Shown: positions 1-6,733, counted from the first letter of the stretch. The stretch: 17,694 bases of DNA from Rickettsiales bacterium (GCA_031267375.1 JAIRZE010000050.1:1-17694); one strand, 5' to 3'. Translations and numbers: made by a program. The notes: generated by a model from the letters alone, not told the origin.

Positions 1-2020
1 AAACCGCAATCTGCATTTTTACTTGGTTCAAAAGATTCGGAAAGCGCGCCACCGTGCTGCCCGCTTTGCCCGTAACCTGGGACATATCGCGGCCGTTTAT
101 ACAGTATTGAATTTTCGGAGCCTGCTCTATCATCGTTATGACGCGTTTGATATTGCCGGCGATGTTTCTGAATTCCGATTCAATATTGCTGATGATGCCA
201 GCATCTTCGGGATAAGTATTTTTCTCTTTCAATTTCTTGATGTATTCTTCCACTCCGATTTCGCCGGGCCCCAGGCGAACGGTCTTGTCTTCGCCGTGAT
301 CGCGCGTAGTTCCGGACGCGTCGCCCATTTTGATAGAGCCGAATGAAATCATACCCGTGACGCGGTAAATGTTTCCGTCTTTTTGCGATTGCAAGCTGCC
401 GGTTCCGATAATGTCATCGGCCGCGAATTTGTCGCAGTCCGTGGTGCTGCCGCAGATTTCCTGCATCTTGGCCTCTACCTGATTCTGGCAATTATCCAGC
501 GCGGAATTGTCCACATTCAGGAAAAATCCAAACAGCATCGCATCTATATCGGACAGCGAGAATTTCGGATTGCCCTGCTTGCATACGACCAGCTTGTCCA
601 CCGGACACATCTGGTGCATATATTTGAAGTCCATACCGATGCACGACGAAAAATCTTCGCCACAGCCAACCGGCGGTGCCGCGGTAAAGCACTGCTTTAC
701 TTCTTCGGTGCAGGCGTCAACGCGCATAGATGCCAGCTTGTCCTTGGCATAGCTCCAAATCAGCGGCTCCATACGCTCGCACGGTTCCACGACCAATTTG
801 CAAGTACTACGCGCGATGTCCGGGTACGCCAGAAACGCTTCTATATTATCCGTGTTTTTCAACACGCAGTCGGAAATGTCTTTCAAGCAGGATTGACGGA
901 ATTTTGATTCTATATTCAACTCTGCCAATTTGATTGTCGGCGAAGCCTCGCGCAGGAAATCACCCCAGACAAAGTCGCGCACCGCGACGCACTTGTCCAA
1001 AACATTTTCGCATATATTGCGCTTTGCATCCAGCATTTCAAAGGTGGTGTCGGTCAGGCCGAACTGATCGTTCATATTTCCGATTTTTGCGTGCGCGACT
1101 TTTTCTTTGGAAACATCTTTCGTGCGCTTGTTGTTCTGCATATTTTCGGAAGCGATGGTTGAAACGCAGTTCATCCAGTCGCTGCCGCAGGCATCTTTGC
1201 CCTGCATACAGCCACGGAAATTAACCATACAGGTTCCGCGATCGTATTCGTTCTGCTTGTCAAAGTTTTCGCGGACGGCGGTGCGGACGGCGGCCTGGGC
1301 ATCCAATGTCTTTTGATCCGCTTCTTTCTGAGCCTTGGATATCAGATTATCAAAAGCCTTGCAGTCCGATTTTATCTGCGCGGAATACAACTGGGTCAGT
1401 ATGGTCATATCTTTGTTGCAAGATTCCGGAATCTGGCGCACGCATAATTCGCGTGCGGAATTGTATAATGCGGCGCCGGTCTGCGAACTGAAATCTTCCA
1501 CGGCGAACGGGTCAAAATCTTCGGCGTCATCCCAGGCGGAAAATAAATCTTTTTTCTTTGCGGCGGCTTTTTTGGCGGCGTCAACGGTTATCACATTGCC
1601 GGCCTTGTCATATTGGCGAGCGCCGTTAAAGATGATGTCGGCCTTTGCGCCGGCCTGAACTTTTTCAACCTCTATGGTTTCAAGATTATGGGCGTCATCC
1701 AGCTGCTTTTGAATCTTTGCCATTTTGTCGGCGAATGCGGCGTTTTCATCACTGCAAGAACAAGTTCCGCCGTCTACATTTTCAGTTATGCAGAATTGAT
1801 CCATACAGCCGAAATAGGTCTGCCAGCAGTCTTCGGAATAAAGCCCTTTTGCGTCAACCTTTGCGCGAACCTTTGTCCCATTGGAAAGAACGGAAGTCTT
1901 ACCCGCACCGGCACCTGCGGCAGGCGCAGCAGAGTACACTGCTTGCGGCGCAAGCAGTGCAATGAACAATGAACAATGAACAATGAACAATGAACCAAAA
2001 GTTTTACTTATTTTTTTCAT
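1..2020 (-). CDS. Large cysteine-rich secreted protein, paralog A (C-terminus beyond window)
   Basis: The minus frame from the ATG at 2018-2020 is open without a stop to the window edge (about 673 codons), so the 3' end is missing. An AGGA ribosome site lies 9 nt upstream (2030-2033). The N-terminus (MKKISKTFGS, then hydrophobic SLFIVHCSLFIALLAPQA) is a Sec signal peptide with likely cleavage near residue 31. Cys65-x6-CMDQFC(72-77)-x9-C87-x-C89 is the same signature as in the genes at 2440-4614 and 8059-10323. It is followed by a charged, probably coiled segment, then a CGSDWMNC motif matching CGPNFENC and CGPDYVHC in the paralogs. The many cysteines suggest a disulfide-bonded periplasmic or surface protein. 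Its start overlaps the four-helix gene upstream by 17 bp, suggesting coupled translation. No named family recognised; function unknown. Confidence 0.88.
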   Translation of the reverse strand, partial: MKKISKTFGSLFIVHCSLFIALLAPQAVYSAAPAAGAGAGKTSVLSNGTKVRAKVDAKGLYSEDCWQTYFGCMDQFCITENVDGGTCSCSDENAAFADKMAKIQKQLDDAHNLETIEVEKVQAGAKADIIFNGARQYDKAGNVITVDAAKKAAAKKKDLFSAWDDAEDFDPFAVEDFSSQTGAALYNSARELCVRQIPESCNKDMTILTQLYSAQIKSDCKAFDNLISKAQKEADQKTLDAQAAVRTAVRENFDKQNEYDRGTCMVNFRGCMQGKDACGSDWMNCVSTIASENMQNNKRTKDVSKEKVAHAKIGNMNDQFGLTDTTFEMLDAKRNICENVLDKCVAVRDFVWGDFLREASPTIKLAELNIESKFRQSCLKDISDCVLKNTDNIEAFLAYPDIARSTCKLVVEPCERMEPLIWSYAKDKLASMRVDACTEEVKQCFTAAPPVGCGEDFSSCIGMDFKYMHQMCPVDKLVVCKQGNPKFSLSDIDAMLFGFFLNVDNSALDNCQNQVEAKMQEICGSTTDCDKFAADDIIGTGSLQSQKDGNIYRVTGMISFGSIKMGDASGTTRDHGEDKTVRLGPGEIGVEEYIKKLKEKNTYPEDAGIISNIESEFRNIAGNIKRVITMIEQAPKIQYCINGRDMSQVTGKAGSTVARFPNLLNQVKMQIAV
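1961..1995. repeat. Heptanucleotide tandem repeat (AATGAAC x5) in a signal peptide
   Basis: Five perfect AATGAAC units lie inside the coding sequence of paralog A and encode residues 9-20, the hydrophobic core of its signal peptide. Seven is not a multiple of three, so gain or loss of one unit would shift the frame and end the protein early. A 9-bp inverted repeat (ACTGCTTGC / GCAAGCAGT) lies just beside it at 1939-1959. Confidence 0.9.
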
Positions 2021-2375
2021 TTTCTAAATTCCTTTTAACCGTTTTTATGCTTGTTGTAAGAATTTTTATAATCTCATTGCAGTCTTTATACATACTTTCA
2101 TATTGCTTTTCTGTTAACAAACCAGAGTTATGAAGAACTTTTAACCAATTCTGCGTTTCTGAACATTCTTTATATGCTATATGCATTTTTGCCAGAAAAT
2201 CTTTCTTTGATATTGCACATTCAGCTTCGGAAAGATTTGCAGATATGCTTGTCCCTGAACGATAAATCTGTTTTGATATTATAAATTCCTTTTTGTTTTC
2301 ACATAAATATTTTTGGAGCAAAGTTATCCGCCCCGCAAATTTTAGAGCCTTTTGCGTGGATGTATGCTCTTTCAT
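2004..2375 (-). CDS. Four-helix bundle protein, S23 / 23S rRNA intervening-sequence family
   Basis: About 123 residues. The conserved core of the family (PF05635/TIGR02436) is clear: ISKQIYRSGTSISANLSEAE, then SKKDFLAKMHIAYKECSETQNWL. These proteins form a four-helix bundle, often pentameric, and are first known from 23S rRNA intervening sequences; most have no proven function, and the DGR accessory protein Avd has the same fold. I place the start at the ATG at 2373-2375 because a GGGGA ribosome site sits 5 nt upstream. An in-frame ATG at 2400-2402 would add MNNEQLGIE, which is only translated heptanucleotide repeat. The gene is visibly richer in A/T than the flanking Cys-rich genes, which suggests separate acquisition. 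It lies between two paralogs and overlaps the start of paralog A by 17 bp. No rRNA or reverse transcriptase is in the window. Confidence 0.85.
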   Translation of the reverse strand: MKEHTSTQKALKFAGRITLLQKYLCENKKEFIISKQIYRSGTSISANLSEAECAISKKDFLAKMHIAYKECSETQNWLKVLHNSGLLTEKQYESMYKDCNEIIKILTTSIKTVKRNLENEKNK

Positions 2376-2385
2376 TTCAATCCCC

Positions 2386-2418
2386 AACTGTTCATTGTTC
2401 ACTGTTCATTGTTCATTA
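2386..2418. repeat. Heptanucleotide tandem repeat (TTCATTG-type)
   Basis: About four and a half units (TTCATTG, TTCACTG, TTCATTG, TTCATTA) precede the four-helix gene and supply its optional upstream start. It is the complement of the AATGAAC unit found 400 bp away in the signal peptide of paralog A. Confidence 0.85.
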
Positions 2419-2440
2419 TTTTGCGCGGCACGCGCAAAAT
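2418..2440. other. Perfect 10-bp hairpin between paralog B and the four-helix gene
   Basis: ATTTTGCGCG (2418-2427) pairs perfectly with CGCGCAAAAT (2431-2440) around a 3-nt loop. It touches the stop codon of paralog B. No T-run follows on the minus strand, so it is not a classical terminator; it could be an mRNA processing or stabilising hairpin between the two cistrons. Confidence 0.6.
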
Positions 2441-4614
2441 CACATATTCACATCTTCGCAGCTGGTGACTTCAAACGGGAATTTCTTCTTGCCGTCGGAC
2501 CCCGCCTTGCCCATAAAGAATCCTCCAAGAAGCCCCCCCGCAGCGCCAATCGCCGTTCCAATCCCGGGCGTTATCATAGTTCCGGCACTTGCACCCGCCG
2601 CCGCCATTCCCGCCGCCGATTTCAAGCCGCTGGTGTTCGCGTCTTCGCCGCCTTCTTCAAACCCGCGCTGAATGCGACACACGTGGCAGTTGCTTAAATC
2701 CGGCTCAAACTTGGAACTGGTTATGCAAGTATATGCCTCTTCGTCCTTTTTATGATCTTTGCAATCCGGAACATAAGTTGTTTCTTCACAGTTCTTGCGC
2801 TTTTGTTCCAGGCTGTCCGCGCGCCCAAGCTCAACCAGCTTTAATTCCAATTCGCGCAAAGCCCGCGTTCCGGCGTTTATCTTTGCAATCGTTTCCGCAG
2901 TGCTGAAAATATTAGTGGCCAGACTTGCCGTTCCTTCCGGCTTGGTGCTGTCTTTGCAGGCCGCCAGAATAACAGTGTTTTTCTTCAAATCGTCTATGGC
3001 CTTGCCCGCGGCTTTTTCAGCATTCGCCTGAGTTTCATTGCGCAGCTTTTCTATTTCTTCCTGATTTTTCGGACGCGAATCCACGGTCAACGAAGCGACA
3101 TAAGCATCCGCCGGCAAGCGCGACATATCCGTGCCCCAGGTCTGAGCCAGAATTTCGCTGAACTTGTTGACGCAGCCCGCCATTAATTTCAAATCTATGT
3201 TCCACAAAGTCGCCGTTACGATTTCATTGAATCTCTGCTTTGTTTCCTTTGCGCAGGACAATGACAAATCAGGACTGTCTTGCTTGCAGTACGCTTTTAT
3301 TTCCGAAACGCTTTTTCCGACGCAGTCCGGACTGGTGTAATCCATTCCGCACTTCGCTTGAAAGCATTTCGCAACATCGTTCTGACAGAATTGCACGCGC
3401 AGGAACGGGAACTTGGAAGTCTCCCAATACTTGCGATAAGAATTATCATCCGGCGTCAGCAAATTGTCGCATTCCGTGATAACCGGGCACGATCCCAAAG
3501 CGATGCTGAAATTGGTCAGGCACATAGGATTGGTGGACGGGCTGCAAGTATCTTCCAAGCACATCTGCACGCGCGCGTCGCAGGATTGCCGACGGAATCT
3601 GTCCGCGAATTTGTCCGCATCGGCAAGAATTTTCTTTTTCTCGGTTTCCCATAAAGTCAGGGTCCGCGGCTTGGACGCAACGCACATATCCAGAATATTA
3701 TCGCAAGCCTCGGCACGGCGATCCAGCAAGGCCGCGTCAATGCAGTTTTCAAAGTTCGGTCCGCATCCGCCCTTGTCCGCTATGCAGGAACGATACATCA
3801 GCAGGCAATCGCCCGCATTGTATTTGTTGTAAGTATCGTATGCGCCGGTGCGCGCGACGCGCACGGCTTTTTCAGCGGCCTGCTTGTTGGCCTCTGCATT
3901 GCGCTTTTGATCCGCCAGATAATCTTTGAATGTGCCGCAGTCTTTGGTAATCTCGCGCGAATACAGGGTTTCTTCCATAGTCTTGGAATCGCCGCAGGCT
4001 TCCAGTTTTGCCTTGCAACTTTCCGCGGCCAGTGCGTACAGCGCTGCGCCCTGCTCTGAGTCTTTGCCAAATTCTTCCGCATCGTCATCTTCGTCATTAT
4101 CAAAGATAGATGTATAAGAAGATTGCACGGGCGCGACATCTTTCATAATCTCGCGCGCTTTGGCGGTGTTTTCGCCCAGCGCAGCCTTTTCCACATCCAG
4201 GGTGTACATTTTTTCAGCGGCGGATTGAATGGTTGTAATTTCCGCAACCAGCTTTGCAGTCTTTTCTATTTCTGCGGAACAAGCGCAGCGCAGGCCTTTT
4301 TCTTCGGGCATCAGACAGAATTGATCCATACAGTCGCGGTAAGCGTCGCGGCAGTTTTCCGGCTTTGCAGGTTCTGGCGCGGGCTCTTCTTTCTTTTCGG
4401 TGCCATTATCGCTTGGCAGAATTGGATTGACGGATACGGCGCCCAGACTGGAAGATTTTGGGCTTAAATTCACGGTCATAGTAGGAGCAGCGCGGGCGGC
4501 AGTAACGCTGACGCGGCTGGCGGTGGCGGCGCCGCTGGCATCGGATCGGTCTGCGGAGTGCGCGGGAAAAATCAATAAAGAACAGCTGACAGCCAACAAA
4601 AAAAGCTTTTGCAT
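2440..4614 (-). CDS. Large cysteine-rich secreted protein, paralog B, with C-terminal glycine zipper
   Basis: 724 residues. Residues 1-21 form a signal peptide (hydrophobic LFLLAVSCSLLIF, cleavage near AHSA). A low-complexity Ala/Ser/Pro/Glu stretch runs to about residue 85. The family signature follows: C88-x6-CMDQFC(95-100)-x9-C110-x-C112, then a predicted coiled coil (about 113-165). The CGPNFENC motif and further paired cysteines give about 34 Cys in the mature protein, implying an oxidised extracytoplasmic product. Residues about 663-705 are a Gly/Ala-rich GxxxG stretch (PGIGTAIGAAGGLLGGFFMG), a glycine zipper that could insert in or pack against a membrane. The start is supported by AGGA 7 nt upstream (4622-4625) and a promoter at 4642-4669. 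The gene is divergent from infA. It is paralogous along its length to the genes at 1-2020 and 8059-10323. Role unknown; an envelope or surface structural protein is an inference. Confidence 0.9.
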   Translation of the reverse strand: MQKLFLLAVSCSLLIFPAHSADRSDASGAATASRVSVTAARAAPTMTVNLSPKSSSLGAVSVNPILPSDNGTEKKEEPAPEPAKPENCRDAYRDCMDQFCLMPEEKGLRCACSAEIEKTAKLVAEITTIQSAAEKMYTLDVEKAALGENTAKAREIMKDVAPVQSSYTSIFDNDEDDDAEEFGKDSEQGAALYALAAESCKAKLEACGDSKTMEETLYSREITKDCGTFKDYLADQKRNAEANKQAAEKAVRVARTGAYDTYNKYNAGDCLLMYRSCIADKGGCGPNFENCIDAALLDRRAEACDNILDMCVASKPRTLTLWETEKKKILADADKFADRFRRQSCDARVQMCLEDTCSPSTNPMCLTNFSIALGSCPVITECDNLLTPDDNSYRKYWETSKFPFLRVQFCQNDVAKCFQAKCGMDYTSPDCVGKSVSEIKAYCKQDSPDLSLSCAKETKQRFNEIVTATLWNIDLKLMAGCVNKFSEILAQTWGTDMSRLPADAYVASLTVDSRPKNQEEIEKLRNETQANAEKAAGKAIDDLKKNTVILAACKDSTKPEGTASLATNIFSTAETIAKINAGTRALRELELKLVELGRADSLEQKRKNCEETTYVPDCKDHKKDEEAYTCITSSKFEPDLSNCHVCRIQRGFEEGGEDANTSGLKSAAGMAAAGASAGTMITPGIGTAIGAAGGLLGGFFMGKAGSDGKKKFPFEVTSCEDVNM

Positions 4615-4641
4615 AGTGAATTCCTACATTCTATCCCTGTT

Positions 4642-4669
4642 ATTTTATCACAGTTGAATTTATTTGCAA
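4642..4669 (-). promoter_or_regulatory. Promoter of paralog B
   Basis: On the minus strand TTGCAA (plus 4664-4669), a 16-nt spacer, then TAAAAT (plus 4642-4647) preceded by TGA, an extended -10. The predicted start gives a leader of about 20 nt containing AGGA. The -35 hexamer is self-complementary and is shared with the infA promoter. Confidence 0.6.
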
Positions 4670-4692
4670 AGAACAAAATACTTGTATATAAT
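4664..4692 (+). promoter_or_regulatory. Sigma-70 promoter of infA
   Basis: TTGCAA (4664-4669), a 17-nt spacer and a perfect TATAAT (4687-4692). The predicted transcript starts near 4699, about 24 nt before the infA ATG, and includes the CGGAG ribosome site at 4711-4715. Confidence 0.7.
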
Positions 4693-4722
4693 GGCGAACA
4701 ACTAAATCTACGGAGTTTTTTT

Positions 4723-4986
4723 ATGGCAAAAGATGATGTTATTGTTTTTGGCGGCACCGTTACGGACAAGCTGCCGAATACTATGTTCCGCGTGAAATTG
4801 GAAAACGGGCACGATATCTTGGCGACGGTCTGCGGCAAGATGCGCAAGTCGCGCATATGGGTGAATGTCGGCGAAAAAGTAAAGATAGAAATGACTCCGT
4901 ATGACTTGGGCAAGGGCCGGATTACATTTGTGGAAAGAAACCGCCCCGGCGCGGCAACCACAGAACAACCAACTGCCAGTAATTAA
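4723..4986 (+). CDS. infA: Translation initiation factor IF-1
   Basis: 87 residues, a single S1-like OB-fold that binds the 30S A site with IF-2 and IF-3 during initiation. The conserved blocks LPNTMFRVKLENGH (residues 17-30), SGKMRK-like CGKMRKSRIW (37-46) and MTPYDLGKGRITF (57-69) are nearly identical to textbook IF-1. The protein is about 15 residues longer than the usual 72 because of a Pro/Thr/Ala-rich tail (RPGAATTEQPTASN). I chose the ATG at 4723 because CGGAG lies 7 nt upstream and MAKDD matches the canonical start; the longer in-frame upstream reading runs through the promoter. It is monocistronic, followed by a strong terminator at 5012-5035, and is the only protein gene on the plus strand. 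Confidence 0.97.
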   Translation: MAKDDVIVFGGTVTDKLPNTMFRVKLENGHDILATVCGKMRKSRIWVNVGEKVKIEMTPYDLGKGRITFVERNRPGAATTEQPTASN

Positions 4987-5010
4987 ATTAGCAATTTGCA
5001 ATTAGCAATT
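4986..5010. repeat. Heptanucleotide repeat (AATTAGC-type)
   Basis: Three and a half units (AATTAGC, AATTTGC, AATTAGC, AATT) directly follow the infA stop codon and precede its terminator. Confidence 0.75.
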
Positions 5011-5011
5011 A

Positions 5012-5035
5012 AACGCGGCATCCGCCGCGTTTTTT
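5012..5035 (+). terminator. Rho-independent terminator of infA
   Basis: AACGCGGC (5012-5019), a 4-nt loop and GCCGCGTT (5024-5031), running into a T-tract to 5035. It lies 25 bp after the infA stop. Confidence 0.85.
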
Positions 5036-5156
5036 ATGTATTGGGTATATGAATTGTGATAGAGAAAATAAAAAACTCGGTCTAAAATCCCCTTTCCCCC
5101 GGAAAGGACGGAGGCCGTCTGCCGGGTGCCCCCGCAGGGGGCGGGGTATGGGTCAT

Positions 5157-5522
5157 TATAATCCGTTTGCAATATTTTCCAAATATTTCAACACATCAAA
5201 TCAACTAAACGATTTGCAAAGCAAATCGTCATCCCGGCGCAGGCCGGGATCCACTGCGCCGCAGGCCTTAACGCGTAAGCGTCTTGTCGCACAGGTTTTC
5301 GCTGACGCGAAAATTGCTTTGTCATCCCGGCGCAGGCCGGGACAAGGCGCAGTGGATCCCAGCCTTCGCTGGGATGACGGCCCTGACGGGCCGTTTAGGA
5401 AATCCATTATAAAAATTACACCTAAGCTTTAATTCATTTCACAATAGTATCTGGGACAAAGTGCTGTGATTGCGCAGCTCGCGCGCAAAGTCTTTGATAT
5501 TTTTATTAATGGGAAGTTTCAT
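5157..5522 (-). pseudogene. Remnant of a DUF559 (Vsr-like endonuclease fold) gene
   Basis: An ATG at 5520-5522 opens a minus frame starting MKLPINKNIKDFARELRN and then HSTLSQILL, followed by TGA and NELKLRCNF. This matches the usual N-terminus of DUF559 proteins (LPYNxxLKxxAxxLRxxxxLSxxLLWNxLK); the TGA at 5439-5441 sits exactly where the conserved Trp (TGG) belongs. Past 5400 the frame enters REP-like palindromes. At the other end (about 5159-5200) a minus frame reads FDVLKYLENIANGL then stop, resembling a DUF559 C-terminus, and it stops right at the inner arm of E1. The catalytic middle is missing, so this is a dead gene. DUF559 proteins have a PD-(D/E)xK-type fold; the family match is from memory. 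Confidence 0.6.
5209..5392. repeat. Mosaic of REP-like palindromes
   Basis: This is a chain of hairpins with little between them: ACGATTTGC/GCAAATCGT (5209-5229), ATCCCGG..CCGGGAT (5230-5250), ACGC/GCGT (5270-5281), TTTTCGC/GCGAAAA (5296-5313), TCCCGG..CCGGGA (5324-5342), ATCCCAGC..GCTGGGAT (5356-5375) and GGCCC/GGGCC (5379-5392). The unit GTCATCCCGGCGCAGGCC occurs directly at 5228 and 5321; a related unit occurs inverted at 5346-5378, so 5228-5260 and 5346-5378 also pair with each other through GGATCCACTGCGCC. Related copies sit at 13322-13353. Such palindromes are widespread in proteobacteria. Confidence 0.8.
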
Positions 5523-5598
5523 TTATGACCCATACCCCGGCGCTACGCGCCACCCCTTCCCCGTGGGAAGGGGAATTGCCACCGAGTTTTATTCCACC

Positions 5599-5633
5599 AA
5601 TTGCTAATTGATAATTGATAATTGCTAACTGCT
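5599..5633. repeat. Heptanucleotide repeat (AATTGCT/AATTGAT x5)
   Basis: Five units: AATTGCT, AATTGAT, AATTGAT, AATTGCT, AACTGCT. They lie between element E1 and the terminator of the 5659-6405 gene. Confidence 0.8.
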
Positions 5634-5664
5634 AATTAAAACGCCCCTTTGGGGCGTTTTAATT
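5634..5664 (-). terminator. Terminator of the 5659-6405 gene, overlapping its stop codon
   Basis: A perfect 14-bp stem, AATTAAAACGCCCC (5634-5647) with GGGGCGTTTTAATT (5651-5664), around a TTT loop. The TAA stop (5659-5661) of the gene lies inside the stem. A/T-rich flanks on both strands could make it bidirectional. Confidence 0.7.
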
Positions 5665-6405
5665 AAAATGATCGCTGCGCTTTGCGGTGCTGATGCTCTG
5701 CATCTGATCAAATAAACTCTGCGCCGCTGACGCAGTCGTCGGATAATTAAAGACTTGCGCCCCAGCCCCGACACTCGTATCCGTCGCGCCGTTCAAAACA
5801 ACCAATCTATCAGGCAATTCATTGGACCCGCTGCATTCTATATAATAACCCGCCGGATCAAAATATTTTCCATAGCATTTTCCGTTCAAGACCCCGACGA
5901 ATCCGTTCTGCGCCAAGTCTTTGCAAGTCGGCTGAGTGTTCAGGCTGATTTCTCCATTCGCCAATTGCTCGTCCGGATTGTCCAAAATTCCGTTGCACCA
6001 GACATTTACATATCCCGCAGACGCGCCCGTTCCGGTGTATTTGCTGCTGGCGGCGCGAGTGCCGTTCGCAGTCGTTTTGCGCGTGCCAAAGCAATCGCCG
6101 TTCAGAATATTCGTGTCAAAGTCTGAATTAATCCCCAAGCCCGCCGTTATGTCGGCCTTGCCCATAGCGATTGGTTCCGAAGACATCCGACCGGTTGTGG
6201 CGCCGGCGCAAACCATTTTCAAGCCCCAGCAATTTCCGGTGGCGTCCCACATTCCGACATCATACCCCGCGCCCATAGACGGATAACAGTTTGCGGTATT
6301 GGGCTTGCAGATTGTAGGCTGTTCCCACCAGGGGATCGCGTGCGCCTGCGGCGCAACGAGCAATGAGCAATTAGCAATTAGCAATGATAAGAGAAATTTC
6401 TTCAT
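5659..6405 (-). CDS. Secreted protein with nine cysteines, unknown function
   Basis: 248 residues. MKKFLLSLLIANCSLLVAPQ with cleavage near AHA (residues 21-23) is a clear signal peptide; residues 7-18 are encoded by a heptanucleotide repeat. The mature part has nine Cys scattered among Gly/Asn/Thr/Ala-rich sequence (for example GNCWGLKMVCAG, NGDCFG, NGKCYGKYF, YYIECSG). It resembles a small disulfide-stabilised extracellular or pilin-like beta domain, but I recognise no family and see no type IV pilin leader. It lacks the CMDQFC signature of the large paralogs. No clear ribosome site precedes the ATG; a TGATAAAAT -10 ends 6 nt before it, so the mRNA may be leaderless. It is terminated at 5634-5664. 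Confidence 0.8.
   Translation of the reverse strand: MKKFLLSLLIANCSLLVAPQAHAIPWWEQPTICKPNTANCYPSMGAGYDVGMWDATGNCWGLKMVCAGATTGRMSSEPIAMGKADITAGLGINSDFDTNILNGDCFGTRKTTANGTRAASSKYTGTGASAGYVNVWCNGILDNPDEQLANGEISLNTQPTCKDLAQNGFVGVLNGKCYGKYFDPAGYYIECSGSNELPDRLVVLNGATDTSVGAGAQVFNYPTTASAAQSLFDQMQSISTAKRSDHFN
6353..6387. repeat. Heptanucleotide repeat (GCAATTA/GCAATGA x5) in a signal peptide
   Basis: Five units (GCAACGA, GCAATGA, GCAATTA, GCAATTA, GCAATGA) encode residues 7-18 of the 5659-6405 protein, its signal-peptide core. As in paralog A, a GC-rich palindrome encoding Ala-Pro-Gln-Ala adjoins it. Confidence 0.85.
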
Positions 6406-6411
6406 AATATT

Positions 6412-6441
6412 ATTTTATCATTTTTTGATATTGTGAATCAA
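6412..6441 (-). promoter_or_regulatory. Putative promoter of the 5659-6405 gene
   Basis: Minus-strand TTGATT (plus 6436-6441), an 18-nt spacer, then TAAAAT (plus 6412-6417) with an upstream TGA (extended -10). Only 6 nt separate the -10 from the ATG, which would put the transcript start at or near the start codon. Confidence 0.45.
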
Positions 6442-6450
6442 GAGTGAAAA

Positions 6451-6638
6451 TAAGCTCAGAATAAATTCCCCTTTCCCCCGGAAAGGGGTGACATCGCTTG
6501 CCGCGGCGAAGCGCAGCGGAGACGGGCGAAGCGATGACGGGGTAGTGGAAAAAAATCATAATTTGCTTTTATAACCACTACCCCGCCCCCTTCGGGGGCA
6601 CCCCTTCCCGTGGGGAAGGGGAATTTAGACCGAGTTTA
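6451..6638. mobile_element. Nested inverted-repeat element E2, short form
   Basis: Left end TAAGCTCAGAATAAATTCCC and right end GGGAATTTAGACCGAGTTTA match as inverted repeats with four mismatches. Inside are side hairpins CCCCTTTCCCCCGGAAAGGGG and GCCCCCTTCGGGGGC, a longer imperfect hairpin around CATCGCTT/AAGCGATG (6492-6536), and inner arms GGGGTAGTGG / CCACTACCCC around a short A/T-rich loop. It has the same architecture as E1 but no gene remnant. It fills most of the 409-bp gap 6406-6814, together with two small hairpins (AAATTTGC/GCAAATTT near 6660; TCCGCGC/GCGCGGA near 6690) and the hairpin at 6734-6789. Confidence 0.7.
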
Positions 6639-6733
6639 ATCCCCCATTCATCCGCCTGAAATTTGCGAAGCAAATTTTTAATCCGCGCGTCAAGCGCGGA
6701 CCAAATCGGATTTTGATATATTGTGTCAAATGT

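Larger units (their letters stand above)
5070..5591. mobile_element. Nested inverted-repeat element E1, long form with DUF559 remnant
   Basis: The outer ends ACTCGGTCTAAAATCCCC (about 5075-5092) and GGGGAATTGCCACCGAGT (5571-5588) are imperfect inverted repeats. Inside are side hairpins (for example CCCCTTCCCCGTGGGAAGGGG, ending at 5574) and a perfect 14-bp inner inverted repeat, GGGGTATGGGTCAT (5143-5156) with ATGACCCATACCCC (5525-5538). Between the inner arms are 368 bp holding the remains of a DUF559 gene and a REP-like mosaic. E2 and E3 have the same ends and layout, with only a loop of roughly 20-30 nt there. No transposase is present, so the mechanism of spread is unknown. This block accounts for most of the gene-free interval 4987-5658. 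Confidence 0.7.

Noticed and set aside
23..907. Plus-strand ORFs opposite paralog A
   Set aside because: They are antisense shadows of a long continuous minus frame with a signal peptide and conserved motifs; the plus frames overlap each other and have no ribosome sites or domains.
1786..1998. Minus ORF starting MVHCSLFIVHC
   Set aside because: It starts inside the heptamer repeat in another frame and has no stop-delimited homology; the real gene starts at 2020. It does show what a frame change in the repeat would produce.
2004..2402. Diversity-generating retroelement
   Set aside because: Only a fold-level link (S23/Avd) exists; there is no reverse transcriptase, template repeat or variable repeat in the window.
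5049..5432. Plus-strand ORF of 127 codons after infA
   Set aside because: It reads through the palindromic mosaic and element E1; its protein is translated repeat (for example SSRRRPG) with no family features.
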